Assembly (NCBI GenBank): GCA_964472465.1
Contig: CAYYLW010000119.1
Span: 1-8,645, forward strand
Length of the DNA: 8,645 nucleotides
Origin: JAAYCI01 sp964472465
GTDB taxonomy: Bacteria; Bacillota; Clostridia; Oscillospirales; Ruminococcaceae
Direction: 5' to 3'
Positions 1 through 7,547 of the stretch are shown here, in pieces (the first letter of the stretch is position 1; the number at the start of each line of letters is the position of its first letter). A program made the position numbers and the translations under genes. The notes below the pieces were generated by a model. The model was not told where the DNA came from. It ran no database searches and saw nothing but the letters and a program-made list of their open reading frames with translations.

Positions 1-3000
1 ACGACACCTATACCTTAAAAGAGAGCTTTGACCTGGCCGAAGGGGACGAGACCTTTACCTACAACGCCCCTTTGGGCAAAACAGATACAATGGTGACCCT
101 GTTGGCTGTGGTAACCGATTTAGATGATACGGCGCTTCGGGAGTTCGAAGGCAAGGCCTTGGCGGACCCGGAGCCAAACCCGCCCTTCCCGCGCGTTTTG
201 TTGCAGCGGGACACCACCATTGACCCGCCCATTTGTGGTTACCCTTGTTATGTCCCCTGCGACAGAACTGATGGCAAGGAATGCTCCCACATAAGCTATG
301 GCTGCCAAAATATCTGCACGGCGGCGCCGCCCGCGCAGTGGCTGTGCACCCACGCCTGCTGGGTGCCTTGCGATAACGTCGACCCAGATTCTTGCCCCCA
401 CAAGGCCTGCCTTCATGCGTGCCGGGCCGACCTCAGCCTGCCGAATGCCTGCACCCATGTGTGTGGGGAAGCTTGCCCCCTGCCAAACCCAGAGGATTGT
501 GTGCACGCCGGCTGCGACAAATGCAGCGCCAGCCCGCCCCCACCTCCCTGCACCCATGCCTGTGGGGCAACATGTGACCGCGTTGACGGCCTGCCCTGCG
601 ACCACGCGTCCTGTCAGCATAACTGTGAGATCCCCTCCGAAGAGGAGCGGCTACAGCAACTTCTCTTGCAAAAAGTGACCATTCAGCCAGAGGTGCCTTT
701 GGCGGTGGAACATGTGGAAAGTGTAAGCCTTGCCAAAACAAAGGATAGTGTGTCGGGTTCCGAAATTCTTTCGACTGTGCATGTGAAAAGCGGTGACACG
801 CTTCAGATAGAATTGACATTCACCAAAAACAAAGTCGATTTTGATGAAGTGAACTCTACGGTGGCAGGCGGCAGCATCACGGATGTGGTGGAGACCGACG
901 AAAACGGAGGCCAGTGGAAAAAGTTCCTCATCACCTTTGAACTGGGAAACTTGGGCATCCCGGCCAACCAAGAAAAACCCCTCGAATACTCCCTTCTTTT
1001 TCAAGACCAAAACCAGCAACAAAGCCCGCCGGATGATAGGCAATATTTTGCCTTCACACAGGCCACCACCCGGCCCGGCCTCCTAGTAGAAAGCATCACC
1101 TGCCTAGGGCCCATGGATTTTGCCACGGAGGATTACACCGCCAGTTCGAAGCCCGAAGCCCCCCTAGACGCCCCGTTTGAAAGAGTGGCGCTGGAGGGGG
1201 ACTGGGTGCTATTCGATTTGGAAACCAAACTGGAGCGCCCCTTCGCCGTTACGGGATATACGGTGGCAAGCGCTATGCCCATCAGCTTTTCCCCGCCTTA
1301 CAGCTTTGCCACAGCACACCAGATGCGCTACCAAGCAAACCCGGCAGACGTCCTTCTGGACGACGCCCCCATCCCGCTCTCTGCATTCAGCTTGGTGGAT
1401 TTGGCGGGCAACCAGGCGGGTGGTTCCCTAGTGGAACGCGAAAAGTGCGTGCTCTACTACGCCAGCCCCAATGCCCCGGTGGAAGATCGCTTTTCCATGG
1501 TCTCCCCCTCGTTTGAGGAGGGGCGGTATTACGCAAAAAAGGATGACCAGATTACGCTTACCTGGGAGACAGGTAGCCGCCTAAACTATAGCCAATTGCT
1601 GGCGAAAATAGGGGAGAACAAAAGCGCAGAGCCACCCCAGATGCAGCGCGACCATCAGCGGCACCTGTGGGTGATTACCTATACAGTACGCCTAGAAAAA
1701 ACCGAACCCTTCCCGGACGAAACTGCCCTTGTGCCCGAGGTGTTCTATGGGGATGCACCCTTTGCCTTCCATCCGGCGGCCCCAAAACCCAATGAGGTGA
1801 TTTTCCTGCACCCGCTCAAAATTACCTCGGTGCAGATGCACTCTGTGGATACAGACCGCGCCCAAACGCCGGACAGTGACTATGCCATCAATGGCAGTTT
1901 GATAGAGGCCCTCATCACCCTAAACCACAAAACCTACCTGGACGAGACCCTCACCATAGCGGGCCTTGTGGCGGAGGAGAAAAAGCCGGATATCCGCCCC
2001 CAAAGCGGCAAGCCCTTCTATTACTATAGCGCCGAAACCCGTAGTTACACCCTGCGCCTGCTGCTGCCCAGCTACAAGAACGACCCGATTTTTGAGACCA
2101 TCCGCCTTACCGAGAATGGCCCCATAGAGCTTACGGTGGCCGCGCGGGACTATGCCCAAAACCATACCGCTATGCGAAACATTGCCGAGGGCATGGAGCA
2201 GGGCTACGCAAAGCCCCTGACCTACTTTGCCCCATTGGAGCTGCACAGCGTGAACATCACAGCCACCGAGATGCGGCAGGACAAGGACGGCTACCTTGCC
2301 ATTAAGGGCGGCGAGGAGATTGGCATCGAGTTCACCACCAGCCACCCTGTGCTGCCCGGGCAGATGGAACTCTCCCTGGGTAGCCACCAGGCACAGCCGC
2401 AGTTTAGCGAAAAGTATGCTAGCGGCATCTACACCTACACCGCCCGCTATACAACGGGCGAAGCACCGCTTTTGGAACTGGCCGATATGGAAAAACTGGC
2501 CCCGGTGTTCACCGTGGGCGACCGGATGGGCCAGAGCACCCGTTACCCTGCCGATTACCGCGGTGAAAACCAAAAATGGACGCCCCGCTATTATGCACCC
2601 ATCGAAATCACCGATGTCACCATCACCTCTAGCAACAAAAATGACGAGAGCCTGTTTGCCAAAGATGAGGACACCGTCTATGTGAACTTCAGCTCCAACC
2701 ATTTTCTGGATGTGGAGGGCAGTATTGCGGGCCGTGGTTTTAAGGTAAGCAGCAAACGGCCAGACCACAACTCGGAAATAACCGAGTGGACGCTGAGCTA
2801 TACCCTGGCCAACAAGGACCTCAAAGACCTGGAGGTGGTGCCCTTCACCTTCACCGTGCAGGACATCACCGGAAACACCCCGGTGAGCTACACAAACCAG
2901 AGCCAGGGTGTAAAAAATGAACTGACCTACTATGAACCCATCGAAGCCACGGCCAGCATCGCTTCAAACAACAAACGGCCGGAGTACGCTAAAAATGGGG

Positions 3001-4304
3001 ACAGTATCACCATAAGCTTAGAAGCACAGCACAAAACGGCGCCCTCCGAAGCGAGCATTGGCAGCCGGGATTTAGCCGGCAACCTGGACTTCAAGGAAAA
3101 ACCCGAGGTCACCATGACGCTTCCCAGCGGGGAAAGCACCATCATAGAGGGGGAACTCTTCTTCTCGGTATTGCTGGAAGATGCGGCGGGCAACACCTTC
3201 TCGGTGAGTGAGACCGAGGACGAGAGCAAGGTGACCTATGACCGCACCGCCCCTGAGGTGAGCATCCTGCCGGGCTTTAACGGGGTGACCAACCGGGACG
3301 TGGGGCTATCTCTTCTGTACAGCGATATGTACCTGGACCGCGAGACCCTTTCCTGCACGGTGAACCAGAGCGAGCGGGTGCCTGGCGGCGAAAAAACCAA
3401 CCCAGCCGAGCCCTCGGTCACCTTCACCCAGGCCCTCAGCATCACCAAAGAGGGCGAATACAAAATAGAGGGCAATGTGTTCGATATGGCGGGGAACGAG
3501 GCGGAGTTCAAAGCCGCGTGTAGTTTCATCATTGATAAAACCGGCCCGGAGTTGACCTTAAATCTAGACCCCAAAACCTATGCCGCGGGGTTCTACTTGG
3601 GGCGGCTGTTCAGCATTGAGGAGGAATTGGTGAAAGAGGTGGCCTGCACCCTCACCGATGGCGCGGGCGTGCATGATTGGACGCTTGAAGCCCCCATCGA
3701 GACCGAGGGCAAAAAAACCGTCACCTTTATGGCCGAGGACCTGGCGGGGAACGTCTCGGTGCCCATCACCTGTGATTTGTACATCGATGCCACCGCCCCC
3801 CTGCCCACGGTGCGGGAAACCGGGCAGGACGCAGAACTGGTGGAGGGTGAGGAAAACGTGATTACCGAGGCCGGGGCCAGCCTTGCGGTTAGCCTGGCGC
3901 GGCTACACCTGGGGGATGAGGGGCCGGACCGCTTCACCCGGCTGGAATTGCTGGACGAAAACGGAAATCTGGCCCAGAACCTGCTGGAAGGGGAGGCGTT
4001 GGCCGACGGAAGCTACACCCTCCGCCTGCCCGCGCTGGGGCGCTATACCTTGTTGGCCCAAGCGGCGGACGACGTGAACAACACCACCGGGCTTCTGGCC
4101 TTCCCCATCAACTACCGGGAGATGTACTGGGCGGAGCTGGCGCTGCAAGGCACCCCGCTTGCGGGCTTTACATGGGTGAAAAATATCACCAATACACAGC
4201 TTGTGGTGGCGGCTTCCGCCCTGGTGCTGCTGTTGGGCGGGGGAATTACCCTGCTGGCCGTGCGAAGGTACCGGCGCAAGAAGGCGGCCTTACTCAAAAA
4301 ATAA
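1..4304 (+). CDS. Giant Ig-like repeat surface protein with Cys/His-rich repeats and C-terminal membrane anchor (5' partial)
   Basis: The frame is open to the left edge (first full codon at position 3), so the true start and any signal peptide lie upstream. A TTG at 72 is in frame but has no ribosome binding site and sits inside continuous coding sequence. In order, the visible part has a beta-rich segment (3-230), four six-cysteine repeats (234-626), about ten Ig-like modules (about 699-4199) with motifs such as DLAGN, DAAGN and DMAGN, then a hydrophobic segment (4200-4262) and a basic tail RRYRRKKAALLKK. This is the architecture of an exported protein anchored by its C-terminus, with the bulk outside and the tail inside. 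No LPXTG sorting motif is present. Ig-like modules of this kind usually act as stalks or adhesive parts. As first gene visible in the operon, ahead of FHA, PP2C and YukD genes, it may be the envelope component of the secretion machine. That role is inferred; the family was not identified. Confidence 0.93.
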   Translation, partial: DTYTLKESFDLAEGDETFTYNAPLGKTDTMVTLLAVVTDLDDTALREFEGKALADPEPNPPFPRVLLQRDTTIDPPICGYPCYVPCDRTDGKECSHISYGCQNICTAAPPAQWLCTHACWVPCDNVDPDSCPHKACLHACRADLSLPNACTHVCGEACPLPNPEDCVHAGCDKCSASPPPPPCTHACGATCDRVDGLPCDHASCQHNCEIPSEEERLQQLLLQKVTIQPEVPLAVEHVESVSLAKTKDSVSGSEILSTVHVKSGDTLQIELTFTKNKVDFDEVNSTVAGGSITDVVETDENGGQWKKFLITFELGNLGIPANQEKPLEYSLLFQDQNQQQSPPDDRQYFAFTQATTRPGLLVESITCLGPMDFATEDYTASSKPEAPLDAPFERVALEGDWVLFDLETKLERPFAVTGYTVASAMPISFSPPYSFATAHQMRYQANPADVLLDDAPIPLSAFSLVDLAGNQAGGSLVEREKCVLYYASPNAPVEDRFSMVSPSFEEGRYYAKKDDQITLTWETGSRLNYSQLLAKIGENKSAEPPQMQRDHQRHLWVITYTVRLEKTEPFPDETALVPEVFYGDAPFAFHPAAPKPNEVIFLHPLKITSVQMHSVDTDRAQTPDSDYAINGSLIEALITLNHKTYLDETLTIAGLVAEEKKPDIRPQSGKPFYYYSAETRSYTLRLLLPSYKNDPIFETIRLTENGPIELTVAARDYAQNHTAMRNIAEGMEQGYAKPLTYFAPLELHSVNITATEMRQDKDGYLAIKGGEEIGIEFTTSHPVLPGQMELSLGSHQAQPQFSEKYASGIYTYTARYTTGEAPLLELADMEKLAPVFTVGDRMGQSTRYPADYRGENQKWTPRYYAPIEITDVTITSSNKNDESLFAKDEDTVYVNFSSNHFLDVEGSIAGRGFKVSSKRPDHNSEITEWTLSYTLANKDLKDLEVVPFTFTVQDITGNTPVSYTNQSQGVKNELTYYEPIEATASIASNNKRPEYAKNGDSITISLEAQHKTAPSEASIGSRDLAGNLDFKEKPEVTMTLPSGESTIIEGELFFSVLLEDAAGNTFSVSETEDESKVTYDRTAPEVSILPGFNGVTNRDVGLSLLYSDMYLDRETLSCTVNQSERVPGGEKTNPAEPSVTFTQALSITKEGEYKIEGNVFDMAGNEAEFKAACSFIIDKTGPELTLNLDPKTYAAGFYLGRLFSIEEELVKEVACTLTDGAGVHDWTLEAPIETEGKKTVTFMAEDLAGNVSVPITCDLYIDATAPLPTVRETGQDAELVEGEENVITEAGASLAVSLARLHLGDEGPDRFTRLELLDENGNLAQNLLEGEALADGSYTLRLPALGRYTLLAQAADDVNNTTGLLAFPINYREMYWAELALQGTPLAGFTWVKNITNTQLVVAASALVLLLGGGITLLAVRRYRRKKAALLKK
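234..626 (+). repeat. Four Cys/His-rich protein repeats inside the surface protein
   Basis: Four units at 234-317, 345-422, 450-524 and 549-626 each carry exactly six cysteines with near-constant spacing: C-x3-C-x3-C-x7-C-x4 (x6 in unit 1)-C-x3 (x2 in unit 3)-C. Units 2 to 4 begin CTHAC or CTHVC, and all four have a Cys-x-His around the fourth cysteine (CSH, CPH, CVH, CDH). The linkers between units are short and vary in sequence, with proline-rich stretches such as SPPPPP. The 24 cysteines plus histidines could form disulfide-stapled knots or bind metal. C/H-rich repeats of a similar look occur in surface proteins of gut Clostridia, but I cannot name a family. Confidence 0.93.
699..4199 (+). 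repeat. Tandem Ig-like modules (about ten) of the surface protein
   Basis: Module starts are marked by a recurring pattern: an aromatic pair, then P, then an I/V-x-S/D-V strand, as in HPLKITSV (1809), APLELHSV (2229), APIEITDV (2595) and EPIEATAS (2934). A second landmark, A-K/I-x-G/D-D/E followed by alternating hydrophobics, appears near the start of most modules. The next modules begin with the Ig-typical RTAPEV (3243), KTGPEL (3537) and ATAPLP (3789). Earlier, more divergent units begin near 699, 1074 and 1476. The modules are strongly diverged from one another at DNA level, so this is an old protein-level repeat, not a recent duplication. Boundaries of the first three and the last module are approximate. 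Confidence 0.75.
4200..4262 (+). other. C-terminal transmembrane segment of the surface protein
   Basis: Twenty-one uncharged residues, LVVAASALVLLLGGGITLLAV, less one listed here as L to V, span 4200-4262 and are followed directly by the basic tail RRYRRKK. By the positive-inside rule this places the C-terminus in the cytoplasm and the repeats outside. There is no LPXTG-like motif before it, so stable membrane anchoring rather than sortase attachment to the wall is expected. Confidence 0.9.
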
Positions 4305-4322
4305 AAACAGGCGGGTGACGAG

Positions 4323-5441
4323 ATGGAAGTGCTTGTAAAAAATGGACTTGTGAACGAACGGCAACAGGAGGGGAGCCTAAGCTACCTGCTGCTGCGGCCG
4401 GGCATGCTTTCCGCAACGGCCTACAAGGTGTTGCAAAGCCAAGAGAAAGCTGGTTTTGTGCGCTGTGTGCGGGTGCTGGAAAACGGCCGCGACAAGCTGG
4501 TGTATAGCACCGAAAACTTGCACGCTTTGGCCGGGCTGCTGCCCAGCCTGGCCGCGCAGGATTTTGCCCGCCTTGTGGCGGCGGTGCTGGAAGCCCTGCT
4601 TCGCCTGCGGGAGATTGGCTTTTTGCAGCTAGCGGGCACCGAAACCGGCTTAGACAGGCTGTTTGTGGAGCCGGAGGGCGGGGGCATTTGCCTTGTCTAT
4701 CTGCCCATTTCCGAAGCGGAGATGGCGGAGCTTGGAAACGACGCCCTGGGCACGCTCAAGTTCCAGCTTGCCTGGGCGATGGAGCATTACCCAAACCTGG
4801 CCGGGGAGGCCCTGGCCGCCTTCCAGGCCCAGCTTCGCACACCGGCGGGAAGCCTAGAACAACTGCGCGAGGCGCTGGGCGCGATTGTCCCCCTGGCAAA
4901 ACGCCCTGTGGAGGCCACGGGCACCATGGGCACCGGTACCATCAGCCTTACCGGGGAGATGGGCCGCGCCAGTGGCGAGATGGCCGCCGTGGCCCCGCCC
5001 CCGCCGGAAGAGCCCCGCGAAGAGAGCAAAAAGAAAAAAGGCGGCCTGTTTGGCAAGGAGAAAAAGCGCCCCGCCCAAAACACCGCCTACCCCGAGTACG
5101 AGGGCGGCGGCACCGAAGTGCTGGACGAGGTGTTCTCCCCCCTCATTGTGCTAGAAGGGGTGCAAACGGCCAAAAAACTGGAATTCGTGGTGGATAGACG
5201 CCAGTTTGTGATTGGGAAAAGCGCCGAGGCGGTGGATGGCCTGATTGATTTTTCCACGGCAGTAAGCCGCAAACACTGCTGCATCACCAGCAATGAGGGC
5301 AAAAACTATATCACCGACCTTGCCAGCGCCAACGGCACCTTCCTAAATGGACGGAAGCTGGAAGCAGACAAGCCCGCCCTCATTCATGGGGGCGACAAAA
5401 TCAAGCTGGCGAACATCAGCTTTGTGGTGAAAGATATTTAG
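4323..5441 (+). CDS. FHA-domain protein with N-terminal helical, possibly DUF6382/pseudokinase-like domain
   Basis: This 372-residue protein should bind phosphothreonine peptides through a C-terminal FHA domain (about residues 285-372). All signature residues are there: IGKS (297-300), SRKH (315-318) and NGTFLNG (337-343). Residues 1 to about 190 form a separate domain with helices and the segment FVEPEGGGICLVYLP, resembling the N-terminal domain (DUF6382) often paired with FHA in Firmicutes, and loosely the kinase-like N-terminal domain of EssB/YukC. That likeness is from memory of the families, not an alignment. Between them is a linker with a Thr/Gly-rich stretch, a proline run and a Lys-rich patch (ESKKKK, KEKKRP). 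Thr264 in GGGTEVLDE lies just before FHA, like the phosphorylated threonines of mycobacterial GarA. No membrane segment is seen, so it is cytosolic. The gene starts 18 bases after the surface protein, and a PP2C gene follows. Confidence 0.94.
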   Translation: MEVLVKNGLVNERQQEGSLSYLLLRPGMLSATAYKVLQSQEKAGFVRCVRVLENGRDKLVYSTENLHALAGLLPSLAAQDFARLVAAVLEALLRLREIGFLQLAGTETGLDRLFVEPEGGGICLVYLPISEAEMAELGNDALGTLKFQLAWAMEHYPNLAGEALAAFQAQLRTPAGSLEQLREALGAIVPLAKRPVEATGTMGTGTISLTGEMGRASGEMAAVAPPPPEEPREESKKKKGGLFGKEKKRPAQNTAYPEYEGGGTEVLDEVFSPLIVLEGVQTAKKLEFVVDRRQFVIGKSAEAVDGLIDFSTAVSRKHCCITSNEGKNYITDLASANGTFLNGRKLEADKPALIHGGDKIKLANISFVVKDI

Positions 5442-5465
5442 TTGTGAAGAAATGAGGGGCCCCCT

Positions 5466-6212
5466 ATGCTCACCTATCACTTTGACGTGGACGGCCTGAC
5501 AGACGCCGGAACCACAAAACCCGTGAACGAGGACAGCTTTGTCATCCTGCGGCACGATGCACTGGCCGGCAGCGCGGTGCTGCTGGCGGTGGCCGACGGT
5601 GTGGGGGGCCTGCCCGAAGGCGAAACCGCCAGCGCCGAAGCCGTGCGGCAACTAAAAGAATGGTGGAAGGGCATCGATTGGCCCAGCCAGCCCTCTACGG
5701 ATGAAGTGTTTGCCGGGCTGGCTCCCGCGGCGCAGCAGATGAACCAAAACATCCTGCGTATGGCCCGTGAAAAAGGCGTGAAATGCGGCACCACCCTCAC
5801 GGCCTTACTGTTGCAGGAAAACAGCTACCGCTTTTTCCATGTGGGCGATAGCCGCATCTATCAAATAGAGGACAGGCTTTTTGGCGGTGTTACCCAGCTT
5901 ACAGGGGACCATACCCAAAAGATGCCAAAACAGGTGGAGGGGGCCATTGTAACCAAAACCTACCTCACCGAATGCCTGGGCTACAAGGCGCAGTTCCGCT
6001 ACCAGCAGGGGCAGGGCAACCTAAAAACCGGAGATCTGTTTTTGGTGTGCAGCGACGGCGCATACAAAAAGCAGGATGAGAACCTGCTGGGCAAACTGGT
6101 GCGCAAGCAAAAAAACCGGGTGGATAGGGCCTGTTATGAGATCATCGCCCAGGCCAAAGCAAAAGGTGAAACCGATAACCTGACGGCCCTGGTGGCCCGG
6201 GTGTGTAAATAG
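5466..6212 (+). CDS. PP2C-family serine/threonine protein phosphatase
   Basis: This 248-residue cytosolic enzyme should remove phosphate from phosphoserine and phosphothreonine using a two-metal centre. The full PP2C motif series is present: NEDS (N21, E22, D23), ADGVGG (D44), GTT (108-110), HVGDSR (125-130), GDHT, LTECLG, CSDG (D197) and DNLT (D237, N238). Metal-ligand aspartates 44, 197 and 237 are intact, so it should be active. Its length matches stand-alone bacterial enzymes of the Stp/PrpC type, and no membrane segment or extra domain is seen. It starts at an ATG preceded by GAGGGG (5454-5459). Placed directly after an FHA gene, it probably erases the phosphorylation that the FHA protein reads. 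The matching Ser/Thr kinase is not in the window. Family assignment is very secure; its target is inferred. Confidence 0.97.
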   Translation: MLTYHFDVDGLTDAGTTKPVNEDSFVILRHDALAGSAVLLAVADGVGGLPEGETASAEAVRQLKEWWKGIDWPSQPSTDEVFAGLAPAAQQMNQNILRMAREKGVKCGTTLTALLLQENSYRFFHVGDSRIYQIEDRLFGGVTQLTGDHTQKMPKQVEGAIVTKTYLTECLGYKAQFRYQQGQGNLKTGDLFLVCSDGAYKKQDENLLGKLVRKQKNRVDRACYEIIAQAKAKGETDNLTALVARVCK

Positions 6213-6225
6213 GGGGAGAGAAACC

Positions 6226-7275
6226 ATGGCGCAGACCACAATTGTACTGGCGGATTTGGATGCCGAATATCTTGCCAAGCTGGAAAAGAGTTTTTTGGAC
6301 GAGTTTGGGCATACGGCTCAGCTTTCCATCATCACAGACCCAGGCTACTTGGCTGAATATTTTACCAGTCCGCGCACCCTGGATATTCTGGTGATCAACG
6401 GGGGGCTGTATGACCAGGGCTTTGCCAAGCACAACATCGCCCACCTGTTTTTGCTGTGTGAGGAGCCCCCTTCCGCTGAGGGCGGGGCAGAACATCCGGA
6501 ACGTCTCATCTACAAATATTCCAGCGCCAAAGAGGTGCTGGATCATGTCATCAGCCGCTCGGGCATTTCGCACAGTACCAAGCTGCGCGCCGGGGTGGCC
6601 AAGGTGCTGGCCGTCTATTCCCCAGTGGGGGGCGCGGGCCAAACCACCTTGGCGGCGGGTCTGTGTGCGGTGTTTTCCCGCAATTTCCGCCGCGCGCTGT
6701 ATGTGAACCTAAGCGGTTTGCAGGATTTTGGCTTCTTGCTGCGCGGCGGCCAGCGGATGCAGCCCGGGGTGGAAAAAACCCTGGCCGCGGGCAGCCAGTA
6801 CGCCTACAGTAAGGTAAAGCCCCTCATCGCCTCCGAGTTTTACGACATCCTTCCGCCTTTTCCTGCCTCACTTGCCAGCCTAGGCCTGGCACCGGAGCAT
6901 TTCATGCACCTGCTGGAGCAAATCAAACACTCGGGCGACTATGACTATATCGTGCTGGACACCGGGGCCGGTTTCACCGCCGATACTGCCCGCTGGATGG
7001 CCTACGCCGACCATGTGGTGCTAGTTACCTTGGTGGACGCCCTCTCCCATTACAAGCTAAAGGTTCTTTTACAGAATATCGACACTTCCGACCACGCAAA
7101 ATATCTGCTGGTGTGCAACCGCTGCACGGCGGACGCCCGCCTTACAGCAGAGACCGTGGGTGCGGCCCTGCCACCGGCGGAGTATATCGCACAAGACCCA
7201 GCGCTGGACCCCCGCGAGAGCGAGGCGCTCTCGGCCAGCCAGGGGCTGCAAAAACTCGGGCAGTTGTATCTGTAA
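6226..7275 (+). CDS. MinD/CpaE-like P-loop protein with receiver-like N-terminus and altered Walker A
   Basis: The 349-residue product has two parts. Residues 1 to about 120 look like a degenerate response-regulator receiver fold (IVLADLDAEYL, then LDILVIN, with no clear phosphoacceptor aspartate in the usual place). From about residue 128 there is a MinD/ParA-type domain: VLAVYSPVGGAGQTTLA, then YDYIVLDTGAG (D245, Walker B-like) and HVVLVTLVDALS. This order is that of CpaE/TadZ proteins, which localise membrane secretion machines. The Walker A motif is unusual: V134 sits where the family signature lysine belongs and Q139 where the P-loop lysine belongs, so ATP hydrolysis may be weak or lost. 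AGGGGGAGAG (6211-6220) overlaps the upstream stop codon and sets the ATG. The gene lies between PP2C and YukD genes. A role in placing or assembling the secretion apparatus is inferred. Confidence 0.88.
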   Translation: MAQTTIVLADLDAEYLAKLEKSFLDEFGHTAQLSIITDPGYLAEYFTSPRTLDILVINGGLYDQGFAKHNIAHLFLLCEEPPSAEGGAEHPERLIYKYSSAKEVLDHVISRSGISHSTKLRAGVAKVLAVYSPVGGAGQTTLAAGLCAVFSRNFRRALYVNLSGLQDFGFLLRGGQRMQPGVEKTLAAGSQYAYSKVKPLIASEFYDILPPFPASLASLGLAPEHFMHLLEQIKHSGDYDYIVLDTGAGFTADTARWMAYADHVVLVTLVDALSHYKLKVLLQNIDTSDHAKYLLVCNRCTADARLTAETVGAALPPAEYIAQDPALDPRESEALSASQGLQKLGQLYL

Positions 7276-7279
7276 GGGA

Positions 7280-7285
7280 AGGGAG
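7280..7285 (+). promoter_or_regulatory. Ribosome binding site deciding the YukD start
   Basis: AGGGAG lies seven bases before the ATG at 7293. The same frame is open back to an ATG at 7113, but that upstream part lies within the MinD-like gene in another frame and has no such site, so 7293 is the real start. Confidence 0.85.
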
Positions 7286-7292
7286 ACAAAAA

Positions 7293-7547
7293 ATGGAACG
7301 GGATAGCATTGTGGCCGTGTTTTACTGGCAGAAGAAAAAAATGCAAATGGATGTGGAAATCCCCCTGGATATCTCCGCCAGCGAGCTGATTGTGGGCCTG
7401 AACCAGGCTTTTGGCCTGGGCATGGATGTGAGCGACCTCTCCCGCTGCCACCTAAAAGCCGAAAACCCCATCGCCCTGCTGCGCGGCAACAAGCTGCTGC
7501 GAGACTACCGTTTGCGCAACGGCACCCTCATTCAGTATACGGGGTGA
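7293..7547 (+). CDS. YukD/EsaB-like ubiquitin-fold protein of type VII secretion
   Basis: The 84-residue product has the size and pattern of YukD/EsaB, small ubiquitin-fold cytosolic proteins of Firmicutes type VII secretion that are needed for secretion or its control. It opens with a charged beta hairpin (IVAVFYW, then MQMDVEIPLDISASELI), continues with a helix (LIVGLNQAFGL) and ends with LLRGNKLLRDYRLRNGTLIQYTG, which matches the final strand pattern of the family (a basic loop, then hydrophobic, then N/D-G-x-x-I/L). There is no di-glycine tail for conjugation; it ends in a single glycine after Thr. The gene sits 17 bases after the MinD-like gene and 49 bases before the small helical genes. 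It is the best single marker that this operon is linked to type VII secretion. The assignment is from family pattern, not from an alignment. Confidence 0.8.
   Translation: MERDSIVAVFYWQKKKMQMDVEIPLDISASELIVGLNQAFGLGMDVSDLSRCHLKAENPIALLRGNKLLRDYRLRNGTLIQYTG

Noticed and set aside
1920..2768. A 282-codon open frame on the minus strand
   Set aside because: It lies wholly inside the Ig-like module region of the surface protein, has a low-complexity look without domain motifs and lacks a ribosome binding site. It results from high GC in the opposite frame.
4100..4304. LPXTG-type sorting signal at the surface protein's C-terminus
   Set aside because: No LPXTG or close variant precedes the hydrophobic segment, and the tail is longer and more basic than usual, so a plain membrane anchor fits better.
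4688..5197. A 169-codon plus-strand frame inside the FHA gene
   Set aside because: Its product is a Gly/Arg/Pro-rich string typical of a shifted GC-rich frame, and the overlapping frame encodes an intact FHA protein.
5455..5465. GGGGCCCC palindrome just before the PP2C start
   Set aside because: It has no loop, so it cannot form a stable hairpin, and it is explained by the ribosome binding site followed by a run of C. It could be a chance site.
6226..7275. Evidence for a Tad/Flp pilus locus based on the CpaE/TadZ-like protein
   Set aside because: No pilin, TadA ATPase, TadB/C or prepilin peptidase gene is present, while YukD and WXG100-like genes follow directly.
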